Position numbers and translations under genes: made by a program. Positions 17,989 through 26,937 of a stretch of 64,000 nt of DNA are shown piece by piece (within the stretch, counting starts at the first letter, position 1; each line of letters starts with the position of its first letter). The notes below the pieces were generated by a model. That model ran no database searches. It saw only the letters and a program-made list of their open reading frames with translations, and had not been told where the DNA came from. The DNA is from an uncultured Selenomonadales bacterium (GTDB taxonomy: Bacteria; Bacillota; Negativicutes; Selenomonadales; Selenomonadaceae), in NCBI GenBank assembly GCA_947165145.1, contig CAMUZG010000009.1:1-64000 (forward strand), read 5' to 3'.

Positions 17989-18072
17989 ATAAGCACCTCC
18001 CGCCGCGAATTATAATACCGCGCCGATAATCAAGCAACCGCGAGCGCGTTCCGAATTGCTCGGCAGATTTTT

Positions 18073-18101
18073 TTGCAAAATTTATGCAATCATTGTATAA
18101 T
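18073..18101 (+). promoter_or_regulatory. promoter of the RTX metalloprotease genes
   Basis: TTGCAA (18073-18078) and a consensus TATAAT (18096-18101) are 17 bases apart. The inverted repeat TTGCA-7-TGCAA covers the -35 and spacer and could bind a repressor. Confidence 0.75.
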
Positions 18102-18132
18102 CGAACAAAAATTTTCGCGGGGAGATGATTTT

Positions 18133-20238
18133 ATGGCGACGCAAAAAGGTGTCATAAAGGCATTTATGAAAGCTTTGGACGTGCATACGCTCAAGCGGAG
18201 CAATTTCAGCACCGATAAAGCTTTCTCGACAAAACTTCTCGACACGGCGATAAAGGCTTGTTCAAATTTCGGCGGCGTGCAAAAAGTTATTGACCAAATG
18301 CTCGCTGACCAAAAGAAGGCGGGCAACGCCAATACTTTTTTGAAAAAATATTGCGGCATCAACCTCGACAACACCGACACGGGCGCAATCACGGGCTCCG
18401 ACGCGGGCGGCTCTACAACTAAAACCGCAAAATCAATCGTCCCCGAAAGCGGCGCGCTTGACGAAAAATTTGATAAAAATTCTTTTACGGTCAACGGGCT
18501 GACAGTCAAGCTCGGTCAAGACAAAGGAACTGCAACCGTCAGCAGAAGTTTCGGCAGTCTCTCGAAGCAAGAACGATACATTTGGCGAAGTCTCAAAAGC
18601 TACTGGGTGAAGAGCGGGCTCAATCTCATTGCCGAATCTTACGGCGACAATTTCAGCTTTACGACAAAATCCTCCGCCGCAACGAAAACGCTTTACATTG
18701 CCTTCGACAAAAATACGTCATATTCGGGGCTGACTTATTATGCGGACGATTGGAATGCATTTGGCAGACAAAAACCTACAAAAGGCATTTCAATCGGCAT
18801 AAGCATGAATTATTTCAGCGAAGCCACAGGCAAGGACGGAGAATCCGACAACGGGATTTACAGTTTGGACAGGCTCGTTGCTCACGAATTGACTCATGCA
18901 ACAATGAAAGCCAACATCGATTATTACGATTATCTTCCGTCTTTCATCAAAGAAGGCATGGCGGAACTGACAGTCGGCATTGATGACGAAAATTCCAAGG
19001 GCATTAAAGCACTGGCGGGCAATTCGAGTTACTTGAAGCAGGCTCTGTCTTTAACCGATTACTCAACGATAAAAATTTCCGGTGTGCAAGATCCGACATA
19101 CGCGGCGGGATATATTTTTCTGCACTACCTTGCCAAACAAGCCGCCAACGGCGGAGCTCATCAATACAACAAATCGGTCGTCGGCACTTTCGCAAAAGAC
19201 TCGATTAACAATTTCATTTCGGGCTCGACGATTCAAGCACTCGGCGGCAACGACACCGTAAGAAATTACGCTTCAAGCGTGACGATTGACGGCGGCAACG
19301 ACAAAGATACAATCGACAACGAAGGCAGCAAAGTTTCCATTCGCGGCGGCGGCGGTGCCGATTACATCTACAACGATTCCCTCGCCTCAAACGTTTCAAT
19401 TTTCGGCGGCGCAGGTGCGGATTCAATCTTCAATCACGCCGCAACCGTCACCATTGACGGCGGCAACGACGCAGATTATATCAGCAACTTCAAAAGCAAA
19501 GTTTCAATCTTCGGCGGCGCAGGTGCGGATTCAATCTTCAATCACGCCGCAACCGTCACCATTGACGGCGGCAACGACGCAGATTATATCAGCAACTTCA
19601 AAAGCAAAGTTTCAATCTTCGGCGGCGCGGGTAACGACTCGTTGTACAATTCCGCTGTCGGCTCAAACGTAACACTCGACGGCGGCAACGACAAAGATTA
19701 CATCAGCAACAAAGGCAGTAAAGTTTTGATTCGCGGCGGCGAGGGAGCTGACACGATTATTTCAAATTCGGGCACAACAAACGTCACGATAAGCGGCGGG
19801 AAAGGCAACGACAGAATAAGCAACTGGGGCGGCGCGGCGTCGATGGTCGGCGGCGGCGGCAACGACTCAATCTGGGGCGACGCAGGTAACGACACGCTGT
19901 CAGGCGGTTCGGACAACGATAGACTCTACGGCGACGCGGGCAACGACCTTTTGAAAGGCGGCACGGGCAACGACTCGCTTTGGGGCGGCGACGGCTCCGA
20001 CACGTTCATTTACTCAAGCGGCGACGGCAAAGACGTTATCTTCGGCTTCGACAGCGGCGACCTGTTGCAGATTACGGGCGCGTTCACCGCGTCTTACAAC
20101 ATCTCCAAGAAAGAAATTTATTTCAACGTCGGCTCGACAACCAAAGCAATCACGTTGACAGATTTCGGCTCGACGACGACTTTCCACGTCAACAGCGACA
20201 CTTATCAAATCAGCGGCAACCAATTCAAGAAACGATAA
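18133..20238 (+). CDS. secreted RTX metallopeptidase-like protein 1
   Basis: A 701-aa protein without a cleavable signal peptide. Residues about 1-60 are a helical region shared with its neighbour (MATQKGVIKAFMKALD). A peptidase-like domain follows, with AHELTHA (HExxH, near residue 256) and a downstream EGMAEL that could give a third zinc ligand. Residues about 375-640 are RTX-like repeats of GGxGxDxI form, and the last part (GGDGSDTFIYSSGDGKDVI ...) matches C-termini of type I secretion substrates. I infer calcium-dependent folding after export. No HlyB/HlyD-type exporter is nearby. The start is the ATG at 18133 with GGGGAGATG upstream. The repeat region contains a perfect 108-bp tandem duplication. 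Confidence 0.82.
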   Translation: MATQKGVIKAFMKALDVHTLKRSNFSTDKAFSTKLLDTAIKACSNFGGVQKVIDQMLADQKKAGNANTFLKKYCGINLDNTDTGAITGSDAGGSTTKTAKSIVPESGALDEKFDKNSFTVNGLTVKLGQDKGTATVSRSFGSLSKQERYIWRSLKSYWVKSGLNLIAESYGDNFSFTTKSSAATKTLYIAFDKNTSYSGLTYYADDWNAFGRQKPTKGISIGISMNYFSEATGKDGESDNGIYSLDRLVAHELTHATMKANIDYYDYLPSFIKEGMAELTVGIDDENSKGIKALAGNSSYLKQALSLTDYSTIKISGVQDPTYAAGYIFLHYLAKQAANGGAHQYNKSVVGTFAKDSINNFISGSTIQALGGNDTVRNYASSVTIDGGNDKDTIDNEGSKVSIRGGGGADYIYNDSLASNVSIFGGAGADSIFNHAATVTIDGGNDADYISNFKSKVSIFGGAGADSIFNHAATVTIDGGNDADYISNFKSKVSIFGGAGNDSLYNSAVGSNVTLDGGNDKDYISNKGSKVLIRGGEGADTIISNSGTTNVTISGGKGNDRISNWGGAASMVGGGGNDSIWGDAGNDTLSGGSDNDRLYGDAGNDLLKGGTGNDSLWGGDGSDTFIYSSGDGKDVIFGFDSGDLLQITGAFTASYNISKKEIYFNVGSTTKAITLTDFGSTTTFHVNSDTYQISGNQFKKR
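19402..19617 (+). repeat. perfect 108-bp tandem duplication in the RTX region
   Basis: Two identical 108-bp units (19402-19509 and 19510-19617) encode 36 residues each, including VTIDGGNDADYISNFKS. Identity at every base, including silent positions, points to a recent duplication. Confidence 0.9.
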
Positions 20239-20256
20239 TCGCGGGAAGTGATCTCC

Positions 20257-21555
20257 GTGTCAACACAACTGCAAATCATTCGGGCGTTCATGAAGTCGTT
20301 GGACACCGCCGCCAATTCGGGCATCAACGCCGTCAACAAAGCAATCAAAGCCTGTTCGCAATTCGACAGCCTGCAAAGCGTCATCAACAAATTAATCAGC
20401 AACCGCAAGCGCGCCAAGACCGTCACTGAATTTTTGCGCGAGAAATGCGGAATAATTCTCGGCAACGACGATACCGGCTCAATCAGCGGCTCCGACGCGG
20501 GTGGCTCCAAAGTCAAGACTTCGGCAACGATTATCGACGAGTCGGGCAAAGCGTCCTACCCACGCGGCACGACCTTCACTAAACGCGGCTTAACCTTCAT
20601 CGTCCCCGCCAAAAGCAAACTTTCAAGCGACAAGCGGAAAATTATTCAGGGGCTTTACAGCTGGTGGGCGGACGGCGCGCTCAAACTCATTGAAAAATCT
20701 TACGGCTACAGCTTCAACGACAAAGATGTCACCGTCAAGAAAATTGAAGTCATTTTCCACGACGATTACGGCAAAAATTATTTCGCGTGGGTAGAGACCT
20801 TCGACAGCAACGATGACGGCAAAACTGACAGGCTCACGCTGAATTTCAACATGAAATATTTCAGCGACATTTACGACGAGAAGAACGGGCGCGGCTACGA
20901 CAAGTCAAACAAATCAAAAGTCGTGCCGTATATCGACAAATTGCTCGGTCATGAGCTGACGCACGCAATCATGGCGGCGAAGATAAATAATTTCAACCTC
21001 CTGCCGAATTTCATCAGAGAGGGCGTGGCGGAACTCACCGTCGGCACGGACGACCTGCGCGGTTCGACAATAAAAACTCTGGCAAAAAGTTCGTCGACGC
21101 TCAAAAATGCTCTGAGCACGGACAAAAGCAGCAGTTCGCCTTACGCGGCGGGTTACATCTTGTTGCGGTATCTCGCCAAACAAAGCGCGGACTTCGGCGG
21201 CAAAACGATTCTCGGCGGCAATGGTAGCGATAAACTTTACGGCACGGACGGCAACGACACGTTCACGGGCGGCAAAGGCAACGATTCACTTTGGGGCGGC
21301 GGCGGCGATGACACGTTCATTTACAATCGCGGCGACGGCAAAGATGTTATTTACGGCTTCGACAGCGGCGACTTGCTCCAAATCACGGGAACTTTCTCCG
21401 CGAAGTACAACAAGACAAAAAAAGAGATCGCGTTCAAAGTCGGTTCGACAACCAACGCGATCACTCTGAGCGACTTCACCGCGACGACGTTCAACATCAA
21501 CGGCGACATCTACACCATTTCCAACAATCGGTTCACGAAAAATAATTTAGGCTAA
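20257..21555 (+). CDS. secreted RTX metallopeptidase-like protein 2
   Basis: A 432-aa paralogue of the upstream protein, 18 bases after it. It shares the N-terminal helical region (MSTQLQIIRAFMKSLD), the GSDAGGS linker, the HExxH motif GHELTHAIM (near residue 233) and EGVAEL. It has only three or four RTX-type repeats before the same C-terminal GGDDTFIYNRGDGKDVIYGF block. The GTG at 20257 is preferred over one at 20248, because the upstream text aligns base for base with the ribosome-binding region of the first gene. It ends overlapping the convergent diguanylate cyclase gene by 4 bases. Loss of the long repeat array relative to its paralogue suggests array expansion or contraction. Confidence 0.82.
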   Translation: MSTQLQIIRAFMKSLDTAANSGINAVNKAIKACSQFDSLQSVINKLISNRKRAKTVTEFLREKCGIILGNDDTGSISGSDAGGSKVKTSATIIDESGKASYPRGTTFTKRGLTFIVPAKSKLSSDKRKIIQGLYSWWADGALKLIEKSYGYSFNDKDVTVKKIEVIFHDDYGKNYFAWVETFDSNDDGKTDRLTLNFNMKYFSDIYDEKNGRGYDKSNKSKVVPYIDKLLGHELTHAIMAAKINNFNLLPNFIREGVAELTVGTDDLRGSTIKTLAKSSSTLKNALSTDKSSSSPYAAGYILLRYLAKQSADFGGKTILGGNGSDKLYGTDGNDTFTGGKGNDSLWGGGGDDTFIYNRGDGKDVIYGFDSGDLLQITGTFSAKYNKTKKEIAFKVGSTTNAITLSDFTATTFNINGDIYTISNNRFTKNNLG

Positions 21556-23594
21556 TCACGCCGAGTAGCCTTCATTGCCAATTTGTTCTCGTACATCTGA
21601 GCATCGGCGCGTTTGAAAACTTCGTCAGCAGTTTTGTCGGTTCCAGCTTCGTAGTAGGCAACACCGACCGCCGCCGAAACTTTTTCCCACGGCTGAAGAT
21701 TTTTATCGTTCTTGAAATTTTCAATCGCGGTTCGGAGTTTGCTGACTTTCTCGTCGCAATGTTCGACAGCCACGCCGTCAAGCACAACGACAAATTCATC
21801 GCCGCCGATACGATAAATGCGCTCTTCTCCAAAAACATTGCTGGTAAGTTTCGCGGCGTTGATGAGATATTCGTTGCCGCGCTCATGTCCGTACGTGTCG
21901 TTGACGCGCTTTAAAAAGTTCACGTCGATCATAATTATCGTGAAGTTCGCTTGACCGTCGGCAATGTCGGCGTTGAGGAGCGCAAGTTCTTCGTTGTACG
22001 CGACTTTGTTTTTCAAGCCCGTCAAAACGTCGCGGTGAGCCAACGCGTCCATGACGGCGAGCCGAACCTCCGACAGCTTGAGATTTTCAAGATAATTCAT
22101 GGTGTCCGACGTCGTCTTCAGAAAGGCGAAGTAAAGATTTTCGATTTCGTCGTGCGTCTTGATGTCCAATTTGCGCATATGTTCAATACTCTGCGAACGC
22201 GCCGCCTCGCTGTCGTAAGCAAAATTTCGCGCGCAATAAGCCATTGTGTTGACAGGCAAAATTATATTGTTCTCGATAAATGAGAAGCCGATAACTAAAA
22301 TAAAAATCAATACTCCCGAAAAAACGGCGATAACTTTGGTGATGAACGCCTTGCTGTAATCGTTGATTGAATCCATTGAAAAGTCGAGACCGGCATAACA
22401 GACGCATTGCCCGCTGTGATTGTAAACCGGCTTGTAAATCGTGAGCAGATAGCCGTAATCCCCGTTGTTAACTTTTGGCGGGATTGGACGACCTTCAAGC
22501 AACGCGGGCACATTTTCCATAAAATCTTCCTCGAAATCCTCAATGTCGCCTGGGCTCGACGCCGCAACCGTCGCCGTGTCCAAATCAAAAATAACGTGGC
22601 AACCGTCCGGCTCAATCTTGTAGACGTACAAAAATTTTATGTCGGAATTGCTGGCGCGGATTTTGTAAAGATTTCGTTCAACTTCGCTGTAGCCTTCTGC
22701 GGCGTGACCGAGTTCAAGGAATTCGTCCATGCGATTCGGATTGAGTTCGCTCACGACCAAAGAAACGATACCGTCAGCGATTCGCTTGCGTTCTTCAACC
22801 TCCGAGTCTTGGTAAATCGCGTAGCTGATGACCGAGATGATGATTGCGACGAACAGCGTTATCGACATGAGGTTGAAAATCATTTTGGTACGCAACGACA
22901 AGATGAATTTAAAATTGCTATTATCGTTCATGGCGCGGCGCATTTCGTCGGAAAGCGGTGCCTGCATTTTGCCGAGCAATTTAAATTCTTCTTGAATGGC
23001 GGGCGGCACCAATTTCAGCGCGAAGAATGTAAAAATTATTCCCAAACTTTTATCGGGCAACTCGTTGAAGAAACTGTATTGAAAGTGCATAAAAATCCGA
23101 ATCAAAGCGTTCCATGAATCAAATGTATTAGCCGGCGTCAAGATTTCTTCAATCAGCGAGCCTGAAAAACCCGACACCAAGACCGTGAGCGGTATCGTCA
23201 AAATTACTTTGGTGAAACTTTTGTAGTAGCCTCTTTTCGCGAAGAAAGCTGCCATCACCGCAACGAAAATGCTCACAATGCCGAAGCAAGCTTGCTCGTT
23301 GAAATAAATTTCTATTTTGCTGTTATTTATAACCGAAGCTAATATGTTAGTAAAAAAGCCGACAGCGATACCAGGCACGTAGCCGCCCAGTGCCGCGATA
23401 AAAATTGTGCCTATCGTGTCGAGGTAGACTTTCAAATCAAAATATTTCACTGCGGTCAAGCCGATTAAATTCAAAATGATGCCCGCCGCGCAAATCGTCG
23501 TAAGTTTGAAAAAGGATTTGTTCGTTATGACAAATTCCTTTATCGCCGCGTAAACCGTTTCGAGCTTACCTTCGGATTGTTCCTCTTTAACCAT
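21552..23594 (-). CDS. membrane diguanylate cyclase with extracytoplasmic sensor
   Basis: A 680-aa signalling protein. Residues about 30-210 hold five or six membrane segments. A cytoplasmic link and a further membrane helix (about 235-258) lead to an extracytoplasmic, Cache-like sensor (about 265-405), another helix (about 410-432), a HAMP-like stretch and a C-terminal GGDEF domain (about 510-675). The active-site motif is intact (RIGGDEFVVVL), so it should make cyclic di-GMP from two GTP. The RxxD inhibitory site normally just before GGDEF is absent, so product inhibition may be lost. The signal is unknown. It is convergent with the RTX genes. Confidence 0.9.
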   Translation of the reverse strand: MVKEEQSEGKLETVYAAIKEFVITNKSFFKLTTICAAGIILNLIGLTAVKYFDLKVYLDTIGTIFIAALGGYVPGIAVGFFTNILASVINNSKIEIYFNEQACFGIVSIFVAVMAAFFAKRGYYKSFTKVILTIPLTVLVSGFSGSLIEEILTPANTFDSWNALIRIFMHFQYSFFNELPDKSLGIIFTFFALKLVPPAIQEEFKLLGKMQAPLSDEMRRAMNDNSNFKFILSLRTKMIFNLMSITLFVAIIISVISYAIYQDSEVEERKRIADGIVSLVVSELNPNRMDEFLELGHAAEGYSEVERNLYKIRASNSDIKFLYVYKIEPDGCHVIFDLDTATVAASSPGDIEDFEEDFMENVPALLEGRPIPPKVNNGDYGYLLTIYKPVYNHSGQCVCYAGLDFSMDSINDYSKAFITKVIAVFSGVLIFILVIGFSFIENNIILPVNTMAYCARNFAYDSEAARSQSIEHMRKLDIKTHDEIENLYFAFLKTTSDTMNYLENLKLSEVRLAVMDALAHRDVLTGLKNKVAYNEELALLNADIADGQANFTIIMIDVNFLKRVNDTYGHERGNEYLINAAKLTSNVFGEERIYRIGGDEFVVVLDGVAVEHCDEKVSKLRTAIENFKNDKNLQPWEKVSAAVGVAYYEAGTDKTADEVFKRADAQMYENKLAMKATRRD

Positions 23595-23675
23595 AAGCCT
23601 TTTGCCCTTCCGAAAACTTTTTGCAGATTATATCACGAAATTTTTTCCGCAACAACTCAAACTGTCGGGCGGACG

Positions 23676-23704
23676 TTGCAAAAAGCCTTCGTCGGTGCTA
23701 TAAA
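23676..23704 (+). promoter_or_regulatory. promoter of cmk-plsC
   Basis: TTGCAA (23676-23681) and TATAAA (23699-23704) are 17 bases apart, about 30 bases before the cmk start. Confidence 0.65.
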
Positions 23705-23732
23705 TAATTCAAACGCCAAAGGAGAATTTAAC

Positions 23733-24365
23733 ATGAAAAAAATTATTGCGGTGGACGGTCCTGCGGGTGCTGGCAAAAGCACTGTATCCAAAATCTGCGC
23801 GGCTCGACTCGGTTACACGTACATTGACACGGGCGCGATGTATCGTGCGGTTGCGTTGAAAGTTTTGCTCAGCGGCAAGCCCGTCAGCGAAGAATTGCTC
23901 GACAACATCAAAATCGAACTCGACGAGTCGGCACGCGTTTATCTTGACGGTCGCGAAGTCACGAAGGATATTCGTACGCCCGAAGTCAGTCGCGGCGCGT
24001 CGGACGTTGCAAAGCTCGGTTTCGTGCGCAGTAAATTGACGGAACTTCAGCGTGAAATGGCGGCTCGCGGCTCGGTGATAATGGACGGTCGCGACATCGG
24101 CACGCAGGTTTTGCCGAATGCTGACTTGAAAATTTTTTTGACTGCCTCGGTTGAAGAACGCGCACGCCGTCGTTTTGAGGAACTCAAATTGAAAGGACTC
24201 GCGGCGGACTTGGCTCAAATTCGAAATGAAATCACTCTTCGCGACAAACAAGACTCTGAACGGGAAATTGCGCCGCTTGCTCAAGCTGATGATGCCGTTC
24301 TCGTCGACTCAACGAACATGACGATTGAACAGGTCGTCGCGAAAATTTTGGAGCTCGCAAAATAA
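23733..24365 (+). CDS. cmk: cytidylate kinase
   Basis: A 210-aa enzyme phosphorylating CMP and dCMP with ATP. The P-loop is DGPAGAGKST (residues about 6-15), IDTGAMYRA follows (about 32-40), and the CMP-binding MDGRDIGTQVLP is near residue 115. I chose the ATG at 23733, which has AAAGGAG 8 bases upstream; longer in-frame extensions lie upstream of the promoter. The TAA stop shares one base with the ATG of plsC, so the two are coupled, an arrangement common in Firmicutes. Confidence 0.97.
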   Translation: MKKIIAVDGPAGAGKSTVSKICAARLGYTYIDTGAMYRAVALKVLLSGKPVSEELLDNIKIELDESARVYLDGREVTKDIRTPEVSRGASDVAKLGFVRSKLTELQREMAARGSVIMDGRDIGTQVLPNADLKIFLTASVEERARRRFEELKLKGLAADLAQIRNEITLRDKQDSEREIAPLAQADDAVLVDSTNMTIEQVVAKILELAK

Positions 24366-24970
24366 TGTTCTATAAAATTTTCAAAGTTCTTTGCCGTTTC
24401 TGGTACGGTTTGATTCTGCGGACGCGTGTCCTCGGCGCGGAAAATATTCCGTCAAGCGGCGCGTTCATTTTGGCGGCGAATCACGTCAGCAACTGGGATC
24501 CGCCTTTCCTCGGTACGTTCATTGACCGCGAAGTTTGTTACATGGGCAAGGAAGAACTTTTCAAAAATCCCGTTATGGCGTGGGTTTGTCGTCATCTGCA
24601 TGTCTTCCCCGTCAAACGCGGTGCCGCTGATAAAACTGCAATCAAAACTGCGCTCAAAATTCTGCGTGACGGCGAATGTTTCGGCATTTTCCCAGAAGGT
24701 ACGCGCTCGAAGACCGGCAAAATCGGTCGGGCTGAATCTGGCGTCAGTCTTATCGCCGCGATGTCAAAGGCTCCGATTATTCCCGCCGCTATCGTCAACA
24801 CCGAAAAAATTTTCTCCGCCGAAAAAAAATTCCCGCGCCTCGCCGTCGTCTACGGTACGCCGATGAAGTTCACGGGCTCGACGAAGGATAAAGAAGCTCT
24901 CGACGCTTTTGCACAACAAATCATGAGCGAAATTGCTAAGCTCAAGCGATCGGGGCTCGAATCGTTGTAA
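24365..24970 (+). CDS. plsC: 1-acyl-sn-glycerol-3-phosphate acyltransferase
   Basis: A 201-aa membrane-associated enzyme that adds the second acyl chain to make phosphatidic acid. The catalytic HX4D is NHVSNWD (about residues 38-44), and the glycerol-phosphate-binding motif is FPEGTRSKTG (about 112-121). An N-terminal hydrophobic segment anchors it. It overlaps the cmk stop by one base and ends at a strong terminator. Acyl-donor choice (acyl-ACP or acyl-CoA) is not readable. Confidence 0.95.
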   Translation: MFYKIFKVLCRFWYGLILRTRVLGAENIPSSGAFILAANHVSNWDPPFLGTFIDREVCYMGKEELFKNPVMAWVCRHLHVFPVKRGAADKTAIKTALKILRDGECFGIFPEGTRSKTGKIGRAESGVSLIAAMSKAPIIPAAIVNTEKIFSAEKKFPRLAVVYGTPMKFTGSTKDKEALDAFAQQIMSEIAKLKRSGLESL

Positions 24971-24974
24971 ATCA

Positions 24975-25010
24975 AAAAACCTCCCTCCGACGTGGAGAGA
25001 GGCTTTTTTT
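24975..25010. terminator. bidirectional terminator between plsC and flavodoxin
   Basis: CCTCCCTCC (24980-24988) pairs with GGAGAGAGG (24994-25002), one mismatch, followed by a T run on the plus strand and preceded by an A run that serves as a T run on the minus strand. The two genes converge here. Confidence 0.85.
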
Positions 25011-25023
25011 GTTGAGAAATTTT

Positions 25024-25503
25024 TTAGAGCGCGAGAGACTTAACCCAATCGGTCAAAGCAGTTTTGTCGACGCGACTGCGGAAAACTTGTCCTTGTATCC
25101 ATTTGACCGAGTCCGCACAGGACGGTTTGAGCTGATTGAGAGTTTCGCCAAAACCACTGCCGCCCGACGTTGCGAAAACCACAATCGTTTTGCCGCCGAA
25201 GTCGTAGCTTTCAAGGAAACTGTTGACGATGTGTGGCGCGACGTACCACCAAATCGGGAAGCCAAGAAAAATCGTGTCGTACTTGTCAATCTGCGCGGCT
25301 TTGTCAGCGAGTTCGGGACGTGAAGTAATATCAGCCATTTCGACCGACGAACGGGATTTTGAGTCGTTCCAATTCAAATCGCGACCGGTGTAAGTCGTTG
25401 CGGGTTTAATCTCGTAAGTGTCTGCGCCGAGAACTTCCGCCAGATTTTTGGCAAGCTTGCGCGTCGAACCGCTTGCCGAGAAGAATGCAACTAATTTGCT
25501 CAT
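25024..25503 (-). CDS. flavodoxin-family protein
   Basis: A 159-aa flavodoxin-like protein, probably an FMN-binding electron carrier or small oxidoreductase. The N-terminal phosphate loop is FFSASGSTRKLA (residues about 7-18), IFLGFPIWWYVAPH gives the flavin-stacking aromatic loop (about 78-91), and FATSGGSGFG is the second flavin loop (about 112-121). Its start overlaps the stop of the small upstream gene as ATGA, with GGGGGTACTG as ribosome-binding site. The aldo-keto reductase with a ferredoxin domain two genes upstream suggests a redox unit using Fe-S and flavin. Confidence 0.9.
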   Translation of the reverse strand: MSKLVAFFSASGSTRKLAKNLAEVLGADTYEIKPATTYTGRDLNWNDSKSRSSVEMADITSRPELADKAAQIDKYDTIFLGFPIWWYVAPHIVNSFLESYDFGGKTIVVFATSGGSGFGETLNQLKPSCADSVKWIQGQVFRSRVDKTALTDWVKSLAL

Positions 25504-25691
25504 TTCAGTACCCCCAAAGTTTTTTGTCCTGCGAATTCAAAATTGATGGTGTCGTCGCCGAGCGAACGTTTTGAGTTGTAGCGAATCACCGCGTCGAAAT
25601 TGCGGCGATCCTTTTTGTCGTCGTCCTTGTCCAAAGTCGGCGGTTTAAGGACGTTCATTATGTCGTCGAGTTTTGCGCCGTCTTCAAACAT
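25500..25691 (-). CDS. small protein of unknown function in a redox operon
   Basis: A 63-aa charged protein (MFEDGAKLDDIMNVLKPP ... GQKTLGVLK) with a Lys/Asp cluster (DKDDDKKDRRN) in the middle. It has no signal peptide or membrane segment and I do not recognise the family. The ATG at 25691 has GAGGAG 9 bases upstream; an in-frame ATG at 25700 directly abuts that site and is less likely. It sits tightly between the aldo-keto reductase (14-base gap) and flavodoxin (4-base overlap), so it is probably translated and may interact with one of them. Confidence 0.65.
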   Translation of the reverse strand: MFEDGAKLDDIMNVLKPPTLDKDDDKKDRRNFDAVIRYNSKRSLGDDTINFEFAGQKTLGVLK

Positions 25692-25704
25692 TGCAATCAT
25701 CTCC

Positions 25705-26853
25705 TCAGTAGCCAAAAATTTCAGCGGCTTTGGTCATGTTGTCGCGAATCGCTACGCCGAACGGACAACGAGTTTCGCAGACACCGCATTTGATACACTC
25801 GCCCGCATGATGATTCAACGCCGCGTAATGTTCGCGAACTGTCTCCGGCACGTTGCCTTGAGCCTGCGCCAAATGCAAAAACTTCGTGACGTAAGCGATG
25901 TCAATTTTCTTGACGCACGGCGCACAGTGACTGCAGTAGACGCAATGACCTTGCCAGCTGATTTTCGGGAAACTCGCGAACGTCAACGCATAATCCTTTT
26001 CGTCAGCCGAAGCCTCTTCGTAGGCAACGCTTTGCATGAACTGTTCGACGGAATGCGCGCCCGCCAAGACAACTGCGACTGCTGGACGACTCAACGCGTA
26101 GTGAATGCATTGATGAGCCGTCAACGCGACGCCCGCAGGTGAAAGTTCCGCGTCAAGCAAATCGCCGCCGCCGAAGCACTTCATAACCGTGATTCCGACG
26201 CCTAATCTTTGACAAGTCTCGTACAGCCGCCGACGGTCAGGGTCAATGTTCGTGAGCTGTTTGGCGTAATTTTCCTCGTTCCAAAGCTGCTCAACATCTT
26301 CGGACGCGGGCAACAAATCGTAGCACGGATTGACGCTGAACATCAGAACTTCAATCGCACCGCTTTCGACTGCCTTCAACGCAACTTGCGGATTGTGACT
26401 GCTCAGCCCAATATGCCGAATTTTTCCCGACGCTTTGAGCTCGCGAACGTAATCGAGAATGCCTCCCGATTCAATCGTCTGCCAATCGTCGAGCGCGTCG
26501 CAATAGTGAATCGTGCCAACGTCAATGTAATCGGTCTGCAACTGCTTGAGCGACAACTCAAAGCCCGCCTTGACCTCCGACAACTTGCGCGTGCGTTTAT
26601 ATTGCCCGTTCTGCCAAACGGAACAGATGTGCGATTGCGCGATAAATTTTTCTCGACGACCACGAAGAGCCGCGCCGACAGCCTCACGCACGGCGGGATT
26701 CGACGTGTACAAATCAAAATAATTTATGCCGACATTTTCCGCCGCATCGAAAAGTTTTTTGGTCATGGCGCAAGTTTCTTCGCTGAAGCCTTCGCAACCC
26801 AAACCGATCTCGCTGACCTTCAAGCCGGTGTTGCCCAAGTCGCGATAAATCAT
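25705..26853 (-). CDS. aldo/keto reductase with C-terminal ferredoxin domain
   Basis: A 382-aa fusion. Residues about 1-270 form the AKR TIM barrel (YRDLGNTGLKVSEIGLGCEG, FDLYTSN, a catalytic-type Lys near KASGKIRHIG and the cofactor region ALSRPAVAVVLAGA). Residues about 300-382 have two cysteine clusters: CVYCSHCAPC and CIKCGVCETRCPFG, the second matching a 4Fe-4S ferredoxin motif. Such AKR-ferredoxin proteins are common in anaerobes, usually with unknown substrates. The ATG at 26853 is chosen for its AAAGGAG 10 bases upstream. It heads a three-gene operon with a small protein and a flavodoxin. Confidence 0.9.
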   Translation of the reverse strand: MIYRDLGNTGLKVSEIGLGCEGFSEETCAMTKKLFDAAENVGINYFDLYTSNPAVREAVGAALRGRREKFIAQSHICSVWQNGQYKRTRKLSEVKAGFELSLKQLQTDYIDVGTIHYCDALDDWQTIESGGILDYVRELKASGKIRHIGLSSHNPQVALKAVESGAIEVLMFSVNPCYDLLPASEDVEQLWNEENYAKQLTNIDPDRRRLYETCQRLGVGITVMKCFGGGDLLDAELSPAGVALTAHQCIHYALSRPAVAVVLAGAHSVEQFMQSVAYEEASADEKDYALTFASFPKISWQGHCVYCSHCAPCVKKIDIAYVTKFLHLAQAQGNVPETVREHYAALNHHAGECIKCGVCETRCPFGVAIRDNMTKAAEIFGY

Positions 26854-26873
26854 GTCGCTCACTCTCCTTTGCG

Positions 26874-26908
26874 AAAAAAAATTAGACAGGAAGAAAATTT
26901 TTCCTGCC
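26874..26908 (-). terminator. terminator after larC
   Basis: On the minus strand GGCAGGAA pairs with TTCCTGTC across 8 bases, followed by TAATTTTTTTT. It separates larC and its trailing repeat from the aldo-keto reductase. Confidence 0.75.
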
Positions 26909-26937
26909 TGCAGTTATCTCCAAGACGTTCGATAAAT

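Noticed and set aside
18073..18132. Upstream extended start of the first RTX protein (20 extra codons)
   Set aside because: The extension overlaps the -35 and -10 promoter boxes; the ATG at 18133 has a good ribosome-binding site.
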